Assembly: GCA_037440885.1 (NCBI GenBank)
Contig: JBBITI010000092.1
Coordinates: 1 to 7,995 of the forward strand
Direction of reading: 5' to 3'
Source: JBBITI01 sp037440885
GTDB taxonomy: Bacteria; Chloroflexota; Dehalococcoidia; Dehalococcoidales; UBA2162
DNA: 7,995 nucleotides
A program made the position numbers and the translations under genes. Position 1 is the first letter of the stretch. The number at the start of each line of letters is the position of its first letter. Below, one piece after another: positions 1-4,774 of this stretch. A model generated the notes under the pieces. It was not told the DNA's origin. It was given only the letters and a program-made list of their open reading frames with translations, and did no database searches.

Positions 1-9
1 GGGGGGGTA

Positions 10-816
10 TTGATCCATTTAAAATCGGTTATTGTTAGAAAATGGACGGCCCACGAAAGCGATAAATTCCCCTTCAATCTCGCCGTTATCCGCTCGTTGC
101 ACGAAATCGCCTTCGACTCGCCGGTCACTTTTTTCGTCGGCGAAAATGGTTCCGGGAAATCAACTCTCCTGGAAGCCTTGGCCTGTGCCGTTGGCTCTAT
201 TACTGTGGGCACTGAGAGCGTTAAGACTGATAAATCGCTGGCTTCCGTTCGCGAATTATCCCGCTTTCTCCGCCTCGCCTGGCAAAAGAAAACCGGGAAA
301 GGCTTTTTCCTGCGCGCCGAGGACTTTTTCGGTTACGCCCGGAAAATGCGCCAGACCCAGGAACAACTCCAGGATGAGATGGTCGAACTCGAAGCCGAAG
401 CCCGGAAACGTTCCGATTGGGCTGCTTCGCAAACGCGGAGCCCTTACGCGAATGAACTATCCGCCATCAACAACCGGTACGGCGCAGGATTGGACAATCG
501 TTCCCACGGTGAAAGCTATATGGCCTTATTCCAGACCCGTTTTGTTCCCGGTGGATTCTATCTCCTGGATGAACCGGAAGCTGCTCTCTCCCCGACGCGC
601 CAGTTGAGTTTCCTCGTCGCCCTAAAGCAAATGGTCGAAAAAGATTCCCAGTTTATCATCGCCACCCATTCTCCGATTATCCTCGCCTCTCCCGGTGCCT
701 CCATCTGGAGTTTCGATGGCGGCACTCTCCACCGAGTGCCCTATCAACAACTCGATCATGTTAATCTCACTCGCGATTTCCTGCAAAATCCCCAGGCCTT
801 CCTCCGCCATCTTTAG
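10..816 (+). CDS. AAA/ABC-type ATPase, solitary (5' end at window edge)
   Basis: A predicted cytosolic ATPase of about 268 aa from the single-domain AAA family related to ABC/SMC/RecF-type heads. Visible motifs, in order: Walker A G-E-N-G-S-G-K-S-T at residues 44-52; a charged, probably helical or coiled-coil stretch at about 113-134; an ABC-like signature S-H-G-E-S at 165-169; Walker B with catalytic acid F-Y-L-L-D-E-P-E at 183-190; and an A-T-H-S-P switch histidine at 218-222. All nucleotide-handling motifs are intact, so the protein should bind and hydrolyse ATP. The substrate or partner is unknown. The TTG at position 10 is preceded only by a G run and 'ta', and the frame stays open to base 1, so the true start may lie upstream. 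The TTG gives about 43 residues before Walker A, which is typical for this family. It converges on nfnB and shares no operon with any visible gene. Any link to DNA repair or phage defence would be a guess. Confidence 0.85.
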   Translation: MIHLKSVIVRKWTAHESDKFPFNLAVIRSLHEIAFDSPVTFFVGENGSGKSTLLEALACAVGSITVGTESVKTDKSLASVRELSRFLRLAWQKKTGKGFFLRAEDFFGYARKMRQTQEQLQDEMVELEAEARKRSDWAASQTRSPYANELSAINNRYGAGLDNRSHGESYMALFQTRFVPGGFYLLDEPEAALSPTRQLSFLVALKQMVEKDSQFIIATHSPIILASPGASIWSFDGGTLHRVPYQQLDHVNLTRDFLQNPQAFLRHL

Positions 817-853
817 TATTTCAAGGCATACCGGTCAATGGACTCCTGTCACT

Positions 854-887
854 CCAAAACAAAAAGGCCAGGCAAACCGCCTGGCCT
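854..887 (-). terminator. Intrinsic terminator of the nfnAB operon
   Basis: A perfect 9-bp inverted repeat (AGGCCAGGC at 865-873, GCCTGGCCT at 879-887) encloses a 5-nt loop. Read on the minus strand, the stem runs into TTTTGTTTTGG (864 down to 854), a good U tract. On the plus strand no T run follows, so it should end leftward nfnB transcription and not the converging ATPase gene. It begins about 25 bp past the nfnB stop codon. Confidence 0.88.
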
Positions 888-911
888 GTACCTTACAGCA
901 AGACAAAAATA

Positions 912-2309
912 TTATTTCTGTTTTAGAAAAGCATCGATCGCCGCCGCCGCTCGTTTCCCCGCCCCCATCGCGCTGATTACAGTTGCCGAACCCGTTACCA
1001 CGTCGCCGCCCGCCCAGACTCCAGGTTTCGCAGTTTGTCCGGTCGCTTCATCCGTAACTACCGTCCCGTGACTCGTGGTTTTTAGACCTTCGGTGGTTGC
1101 CGCAATCAACGGATTCGGTGTCGTTCCCAAAGCTACTACTACGGTATCCAGTTCCATGGTGAAGTCGCTGCCCTTTTTCGGTATCGGACGCCGTCTTCCA
1201 GAAGCATCCGGTTCGCCCAGTTCCATCTCGATGCAATCCATTGCCTTTACTTCGCCGCGCTCATTCGCGTGGAAGCGGATCGGGTTAGTCAAAAATTTGA
1301 ATATAATTCCCTCTTCCTCTGCGTTTTCCACTTCTTCATGGCGTGCCGGCATTTCCGCCTTGGACCTGCGGTACACTATGTACACTTTTTCCGCTCCCAG
1401 TCTCAAGGCACAACGAGCGGAATCCATAGCCACATTGCCGGCCCCAATCACTGCTACTCTCTTACCGACCTTGATCGGGGTCATATACTCCGGGAAAAGA
1501 TAGGCTTTCATCAGATTTGTTCGTGTTAGAAACTCGTTAGCCGAATAGATCCCGCCGGCATTCTCTCCGGGAAGACCCAGGAACATCGGCAATCCTGCCC
1601 CGGTTCCTAGAAAAACCGCATCATAACTATTACTTAATAGTTCATCAACCGTTTCTATCTTCCCGATTACCGCGTCCAGATCGATCTTCACCCCCAGAGA
1701 AGTTACATAATCCACTTCGTTCTGGACAATTTCTTTCGGGAGACGGAACTGCGGAATTCCGTAGACGAGTACACCGCCAGCTACATGTAGTGCCTCGAAA
1801 ATTGTCACCTCATGGCCCATTTTCGCCAGGTCGGCTGCTGCCGTCAATCCAGCCGGACCTGAACCTACTACCGCTACTTTCTTATCGGATCGCGGTTGGA
1901 TCACCGGTTGCTCCTTGCTTTCCGGATGTGCCCGTTCCCAGTCCGCCACGTATCGTTCCAGTCGGCCGATCGCTATCGGTGCCCCTTTCTTTCCCAACGT
2001 GCAGACCACTTCACACTGTGTCTCTTGCGGGCACACTCGACCGCATATTCCCGGTAAGGCATTTTTCCGTTTTAACGCTCGCACTGCTTCCGGCATATTA
2101 TTATCACGCACCGCTTTGATAAATTCCGGTATTTCCACACCGACCGGACAACCATCAATACACGGACGCTTCGGACATTGTATGCATCGTTGAGCTTCAT
2201 TTAATGCCTGTTCCGGCGCATAACCCAGAGCCACTTCATCAAAATTCTTCACCCGCTTTCTCGGTTCCTGGCGGGGCATTTCTTCACGATTTAAATTTAT
2301 CTTCGACAT
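912..2309 (-). CDS. nfnB: NfnB-like NADPH-binding subunit of ferredoxin:NAD(P) transhydrogenase (GltD-like)
   Basis: A 465-aa flavoprotein of the glutamate-synthase small-subunit (GltD) family, probably the large NfnB subunit of an NADH-dependent reduced ferredoxin:NADP+ oxidoreductase. The N-terminal domain carries eight cysteines that fit two [4Fe-4S] clusters: C42-x2-C45-x4-C50-x3-C54 and C89-x3-C93-x5-C99-x3-C103. The FAD-binding loop G-S-G-P-A-G is at 149-154, the family motif G-I-P-x-F-R-L-P-K at 184-192, and a second Rossmann loop G-A-G-N-V-A-M-D (NADPH) at 289-296. A C-terminal A-G-G-D-x-x-x-G FAD segment follows. Length matches the family. It lies 25 bp downstream of nfnA with only a weak purine-rich site (AAAGAG) next to the ATG, so translation may depend on nfnA. 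In Nfn enzymes this subunit bifurcates electrons at its FAD. A true glutamate synthase role would need the large GltB subunit, which is absent here. Family call firm; Nfn rather than GltD rests on the adjacent nfnA. Confidence 0.9.
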   Translation of the reverse strand: MSKINLNREEMPRQEPRKRVKNFDEVALGYAPEQALNEAQRCIQCPKRPCIDGCPVGVEIPEFIKAVRDNNMPEAVRALKRKNALPGICGRVCPQETQCEVVCTLGKKGAPIAIGRLERYVADWERAHPESKEQPVIQPRSDKKVAVVGSGPAGLTAAADLAKMGHEVTIFEALHVAGGVLVYGIPQFRLPKEIVQNEVDYVTSLGVKIDLDAVIGKIETVDELLSNSYDAVFLGTGAGLPMFLGLPGENAGGIYSANEFLTRTNLMKAYLFPEYMTPIKVGKRVAVIGAGNVAMDSARCALRLGAEKVYIVYRRSKAEMPARHEEVENAEEEGIIFKFLTNPIRFHANERGEVKAMDCIEMELGEPDASGRRRPIPKKGSDFTMELDTVVVALGTTPNPLIAATTEGLKTTSHGTVVTDEATGQTAKPGVWAGGDVVTGSATVISAMGAGKRAAAAIDAFLKQK

Positions 2310-2334
2310 CTCTTTAACACAATCTGACTAAATT

Positions 2335-3168
2335 TCATTCATTATGTTGATGCTGGCAACATTCTACCGCACGTTTTTCTTCGTTAAGATACACTCGTTG
2401 CCGGTTCAATAATAGGTCCCAGTCGACCTGGTGTCCGTCGAAATCCGGACCATCGACGCAGGCAAACTTCGTCTGCCCTCCCACAGAGACCCGGCAACAT
2501 CCGCACATCCCGGTACCATCGACCATGATCGGGTTTAAACTGACAATCGTTTTCACACCGAAAGGTTGGGTCGTCAGGGAGGAAAACTTCATCATGTTGG
2601 TCGGGCCAATCGCAATAACCCGTTCGATCTTCTCGGTTCCTTGAAGCAACTCCTTCAACGGTTCGGTGACCAGCGCTTTTCGCCCGTACGTCCCGTCATC
2701 GGTCGTTACGATCAACCGGTCGCTGTATGCTCTCAATTCGTCTTCCCAGAAAATAAGGTTCTTGCTGCGTGCCCCCATAATCGAAATAACCTTATTTCCT
2801 TTCTGCTTCATTGCTCGGGCGATTGGTGTGATTACCGCAACACCGACGCCACCCGCTACACAGGCTACCGTACCGTAATTTTCTACGTGAGTCGCCAAGC
2901 CGAGCGGACCGACAAAATCAGCCACTGAATCTCCACTACTTAATTTGGCAAGCTCTCGCGTTGTAGCGCCGACTTCCATAAAAACGATCGTTATACTACC
3001 TTCATCCGTGTTCCAGTCTGCGATTGTGAGAGGAATCCGCTCACCCTTCTCGTTTATCCTGATAACAACAAATTGACCAGCCTGGGCTTTCTTTGCAACT
3101 GCCGGAGCCGCAATCTTCAATAGATGAACATTCGGCACCAGACTTTGTTTTATTAAAATCTTATACAA
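2335..3168 (-). CDS. nfnA: NfnA-like NADH/FAD/[2Fe-2S] subunit (sulfide dehydrogenase beta/SudB type)
   Basis: A 277-aa member of the ferredoxin-NADP reductase superfamily, as in NfnA/SudB and dihydroorotate dehydrogenase electron-transfer subunits. The FAD motif E-R-I-P-L-T-I-A-D is at 43-51 and the NAD-binding loop A-G-G-V-G-V-A at 105-111. The [2Fe-2S] segment D217-G-T-G-M-C222-G-C-C225 is followed by C237. NfnA structures are known to use one Asp plus three Cys, and D217 fits as that Asp. With nfnB it should form a soluble heterodimer that couples NADH and reduced ferredoxin to NADP+, or the reverse. The start is TTG at 3166-3168. It is supported by an upstream AGGGGTG and by the N-terminus M-Y-K-I-L, which matches family N-termini; no ATG nearby would do. 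The protein ends in C-C-Q-H-Q-H-N-E (270-277), an unusual Cys/His-rich tail. It is first gene of the operon. The alternative PyrK role is disfavoured because the partner is NfnB and not a dihydroorotate dehydrogenase. Confidence 0.9.
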   Translation of the reverse strand: MYKILIKQSLVPNVHLLKIAAPAVAKKAQAGQFVVIRINEKGERIPLTIADWNTDEGSITIVFMEVGATTRELAKLSSGDSVADFVGPLGLATHVENYGTVACVAGGVGVAVITPIARAMKQKGNKVISIMGARSKNLIFWEDELRAYSDRLIVTTDDGTYGRKALVTEPLKELLQGTEKIERVIAIGPTNMMKFSSLTTQPFGVKTIVSLNPIMVDGTGMCGCCRVSVGGQTKFACVDGPDFDGHQVDWDLLLNRQRVYLNEEKRAVECCQHQHNE

Positions 3169-3172
3169 GCAA

Positions 3173-3179
3173 CACCCCT
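3173..3179 (-). promoter_or_regulatory. Ribosome binding site deciding the TTG start of nfnA
   Basis: The minus strand reads AGGGGTG, then TTGC, then the TTG start codon. This Shine-Dalgarno-like element at close spacing supports TTG initiation, since the frame has no suitable ATG at the conserved N-terminus. Confidence 0.6.
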
Positions 3180-3181
3180 AG

Positions 3182-3210
3182 ATTATAAATTAACACTTTT
3201 CACATATAAA
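3182..3210 (-). promoter_or_regulatory. Candidate sigma70-type promoter of nfnAB
   Basis: The minus strand has a perfect -10 TATAAT (3187-3182) and a -35-like TTTATA (3210-3205, 4 of 6 matches) with a 17-bp spacer. The expected start point, about 3175, would fall inside the Shine-Dalgarno element of nfnA. Either the leader is extremely short or this AT-rich match is fortuitous and transcription starts further upstream. Confidence 0.4.
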
Positions 3211-3245
3211 AACAACTTCCCCCGTAATCGGTTCTTCTCACTGAA

Positions 3246-3281
3246 TAATAATGAGTAATCCTGGAGCTTTTGCCATTATTA
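3246..3281. repeat. Inverted repeat in the nfnA upstream region
   Basis: TAATAATG (3246-3253) and CATTATTA (3274-3281) are perfect inverted copies of 8 bp with a 20-bp loop. It is AT-rich and has no T tract, so a terminator is unlikely. It may be an operator, a leader hairpin or chance. It lies about 80 bp upstream of the nfnA start in an otherwise gene-free gap. Confidence 0.3.
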
Positions 3282-3287
3282 GTTGAA

Positions 3288-3317
3288 TACGTACTAGCCC
3301 ATTTCATACGTAGAAAT
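3288..3317. repeat. Paired TACGTA sites, one inside a short dyad
   Basis: The 6-bp palindrome TACGTA occurs at 3288-3293 and again at 3307-3312, 19 bp centre to centre. The second copy is flanked by ATTTC (3301-3305) and GAAAT (3313-3317), which makes a near-symmetric 17-bp dyad. Two similarly phased sites about two helical turns apart look like a possible regulator binding site in front of nfnA. No start or stop signals suggest a gene here. Confidence 0.3.
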
Positions 3318-3380
3318 ATGTCTTGGGAAAAAAGAGCAATCTAAACTGAAGGATTAGTCAAATGAAAATGGATTAGCGAT

Positions 3381-3414
3381 AAACTAAGAGAGGCGACTTT
3401 TGGGTCGCCTCTCT
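3381..3414 (-). terminator. Hairpin after the HTH gene, probable terminator
   Basis: A perfect 11-bp stem, AGAGAGGCGAC (3387-3397) with GTCGCCTCTCT (3404-3414), has a 6-nt loop and begins 3 bp past the HTH stop codon. The minus-strand continuation is TAGTTT, a weak U tract, so termination may be partial. Its position between the HTH gene and nfnA suggests it separates the two units. Confidence 0.7.
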
Positions 3415-3416
3415 GC

Positions 3417-3644
3417 TTACTTACCCGCAGAAGATGGTACTTCTTCATGCATCTCCGAATTCAATTCGGCCAGGAAATGAGCCACATCTTCCCTTCTGAA
3501 CCGGCGGTCACCGCGGTGAGCAATCCGGTATGCACGCAGGACGCCTTGATCACTCCATCGCCTTACAGTATTCGTATGGATGTGTAATAACTCTGCCACT
3601 TCGCGCACCGTCAACATCGGTCGAATTTTCCGGTCGTCTACCAT
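3417..3644 (-). CDS. Small helix-turn-helix DNA-binding protein (MerR/excisionase-like)
   Basis: A 75-aa protein that is almost entirely one winged helix-turn-helix of the MerR/excisionase (HTH_17) or BldC-like type. Residues 11-31 form the HTH, with L-T-V-R-E-V-A-E-L-L, a turn, and the recognition helix T-N-T-V-R-R-W. The wing H-R-G-D-R-R-F-R-R-E-D-V is at 43-54, and a short acidic, unstructured tail follows. There is no effector domain, so regulation by a ligand is not apparent. The ATG at 3644 has AGGGA about 6 nt upstream; Met10 is a possible internal start but has less support. The gene has its own promoter, is divergent from the corrinoid protein gene, and lies upstream of nfnA behind a hairpin. 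Lack of any integrase, attachment site or phage gene argues against a true excisionase. A local transcription regulator is the more likely role, inferred from position. Confidence 0.85.
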   Translation of the reverse strand: MVDDRKIRPMLTVREVAELLHIHTNTVRRWSDQGVLRAYRIAHRGDRRFRREDVAHFLAELNSEMHEEVPSSAGK

Positions 3645-3669
3645 ATCTTTTCCCTGCTACTCTAATACT

Positions 3670-3709
3670 AACTTAAGTTGATGATAATTCAGTCTACTTT
3701 AATTCACAA
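3670..3709 (-). promoter_or_regulatory. Promoter of the HTH gene with palindrome at +1
   Basis: The minus strand has -35 TTGTGA (3709-3704, 4 of 6), a 17-bp spacer and -10 TATCAT (3686-3681, 5 of 6). The predicted start is near 3674, leaving a leader of about 30 nt with AGGGA before the ATG. A perfect 10-bp palindrome AACTTAAGTT (3670-3679) is centred on the start point and could be an operator, for example for autoregulation. Confidence 0.55.
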
Positions 3710-3720
3710 TAACCCAAACC

Positions 3721-3743
3721 GACTATTACTATAGAAAATAGTC
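3721..3743. repeat. Inverted repeat between the divergent promoters
   Basis: GACTATT (3721-3727) and AATAGTC (3737-3743) form a 7-bp dyad with 9 bp between the arms. It sits just upstream of the HTH gene's -35 element, in the spacer between the HTH and corrinoid promoters. It is a plausible operator for a dimeric regulator. An 8-bp palindrome TTGGCCAA (3796-3803) also lies in this spacer. Nothing else is recognisable between 3744 and 3847. Confidence 0.35.
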
Positions 3744-3847
3744 TTAGTAAAGAAGTACCCCCCTTTCACGGTTTCATAGCCAAGAAAGAACAAAATTGGC
3801 CAAAGCAGCCGTTTTCATGTAAAATATAGACAATTCAATTTTAGCTC

Positions 3848-3877
3848 TTTACAATAGTAAGTCATTGCGTTTATAAT
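3848..3877 (+). promoter_or_regulatory. Strong sigma70-type promoter of the corrinoid protein gene
   Basis: The -35 TTTACA (3848-3853, 5 of 6), an 18-bp spacer and a perfect -10 TATAAT (3872-3877) predict a start near 3884 and a leader of about 58 nt. The leader ends with a strong ribosome binding site GGGAGGT (3925-3931) ten bases before the ATG. Confidence 0.7.
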
Positions 3878-3888
3878 CAGTGCGTTTA
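3862..3888 (+). repeat. 12-bp tandem repeat spanning the -10 element and +1
   Basis: TCATTGCGTTTA (3862-3873) and TCAGTGCGTTTA (3877-3888) match at 11 of 12 positions with a 15-bp period. The first copy runs into the -10 hexamer and the second covers the predicted transcription start. A protein bound here would block RNA polymerase, so this is a candidate repressor site. Confidence 0.5.
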
Positions 3889-3918
3889 AATTTCCTGGTT
3901 GTACAATCCAGGTGAATT
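3889..3918 (+). promoter_or_regulatory. Imperfect palindrome in the corrinoid gene leader
   Basis: AATTT-CCTGG (3889-3898), the self-complementary TTGTACAA (3899-3906), then T and CCAGG-TGAATT (3908-3918) form an extended dyad with single-base asymmetries. As DNA it could be an operator just downstream of the start point. As RNA it could fold into a hairpin 6 nt upstream of the GGGAGGT ribosome binding site. No B12-box sequence of a cobalamin riboswitch is visible. Confidence 0.45.
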
Positions 3919-3941
3919 AAGTACGGGAGGTAAGTATTCTA

Positions 3942-4574
3942 ATGAGTGGTGAGCTGACCAAGGCGATCGCTGAGTTGGAGGAGAAGGAGGCCTTAAAGTT
4001 AGCCAAAGAATGGTTAGAACAGGGCAAAGATCCCAATTCGATCCTCGAAGAAAGCAGAAAAGGAATGGAGACCGTCGGTAAAAGATTTGGTGATGGTGTC
4101 TATTTTTTGCCTGAACTTATCTACTCGGGTGAAATCCTTAGAGGCGTCTCCGAGCTGGTGAAACCGAAGCTGAAACAAGAAGTCAAAACCAAAAAACTCG
4201 GCAAAGTAATCGTCGGAACAGTAGCCGGCGACATTCACGATATCGGCAAGGATATTGTTGTATTTATGCTGGATGTCAACGGTTTTGAGGTCACAGATCT
4301 GGGCGTTGATGTCCCGATACAGAAATTTGTAGATGCGATTAACGAAACCAAAGCACCGGTCGTCGCTCTTAGCGGATTCTTGACTCTCGCTTTCGACGCC
4401 ATGAAAGAAACCGTCGAAGCAATCAAGAAAGCTGGCTTGAGAAATAAGGTCAAGATCATGATCGGCGGTGGGCAGATCGACGAAGAAATCAAAAAATACA
4501 CTGGTGCTGATGCCTACGGTCGTGATGCTATGGCTGCTGTTACTTTCGCTAAAGATTGGATCAAAGCCGGCTAG
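3942..4574 (+). CDS. Corrinoid (cobalamin-binding) methyltransferase protein
   Basis: A 210-aa corrinoid protein of the MtbC/MtmC/MtaC-like family, which carries a methyl group on cobalt between a substrate:corrinoid methyltransferase and a second methyltransferase. An N-terminal helical-bundle cap (about 5-80, with the family-typical M-E-x-V-G-x-x-F and Y-F-L-P-E-L) precedes a Rossmann B12-binding domain (about 87-208). The base-off/His-on motif D97-x-H99-x-x-G102 supplies His99 as lower cobalt ligand. S144-G-F-L-T and G175-G-G follow as the other cofactor contacts. Length is normal for a stand-alone corrinoid protein. It is transcribed alone: a promoter and strong ribosome binding site lie upstream and a terminator downstream. 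No substrate methyltransferase (MtxB), MtaA/MtbA-type partner or RamA-like activator is in the window, so the substrate (methylamine, methoxyaromatic, methanol or other) cannot be named. Family call firm, substrate unknown. Confidence 0.93.
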   Translation: MSGELTKAIAELEEKEALKLAKEWLEQGKDPNSILEESRKGMETVGKRFGDGVYFLPELIYSGEILRGVSELVKPKLKQEVKTKKLGKVIVGTVAGDIHDIGKDIVVFMLDVNGFEVTDLGVDVPIQKFVDAINETKAPVVALSGFLTLAFDAMKETVEAIKKAGLRNKVKIMIGGGQIDEEIKKYTGADAYGRDAMAAVTFAKDWIKAG

Positions 4575-4706
4575 ATACAGTAATATTAATAGGCAATTCA
4601 GAAGAAAGCAGTAAGCTGTGTAAAGTTGTTTTTGTATAAATTTTACAACACTATTGATATGCTAGCTGCTCATTTGATTTGAACAACGAAAGGTTTACCC
4701 TCGACT

Positions 4707-4744
4707 AAAAAAGCCCATCCTGGAAATACAGGATGGGCTTTTCT
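4707..4744. terminator. Bidirectional intrinsic terminator
   Basis: A perfect 14-bp stem (4709-4722 with 4729-4742; core AAGCCCATCCTG and CAGGATGGGCTT) has loop GAAATA. Rightward it ends in TTTTCTCTT. Leftward the opposite strand reads TTTTTT. It lies between the converging corrinoid and DRTGG-protein genes and should end both transcripts. The preceding stretch 4575-4706 is AT-rich with no gene that I can support. Confidence 0.9.
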
Positions 4745-4774
4745 CTTCTAACTTATTAATATTCTACTTGTGCT

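Noticed and set aside
870..880. GGCAAACC resembling a cyclic-di-GMP riboswitch core
   Set aside because: The string is simply the arm and loop of the 9-bp nfnB terminator hairpin. It lies downstream of genes and no surrounding riboswitch helices are seen.
1075..1503. Open frames on the plus strand inside nfnB and nfnA, and on the minus strand inside tatD/glpK
   Set aside because: They are antisense or out-of-frame shadows of well-conserved genes, with compositionally odd translations and no recognisable domains.
912..2309. Glutamate synthase small subunit (gltD)
   Set aside because: The family is the same, but the adjacent NfnA subunit and the absence of gltB favour NfnB.
3417..3644. Excisionase marking an integrated element
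   Set aside because: The fold is shared by many chromosomal regulators. No integrase, attachment-site repeats, tRNA or phage genes are present.
3645..3941. Cobalamin riboswitch in front of the corrinoid gene
   Set aside because: No B12-box (GCCACTG-like) sequence or extended multi-stem fold is visible. The predicted leader of about 58 nt is too short for this riboswitch.
4618..4648. TGTAAA...TTTACA / GTTGT...ACAAC dyad downstream of the corrinoid gene
   Set aside because: It is short, AT-rich and overlapping. The strong bidirectional hairpin at 4709-4742 explains termination better.
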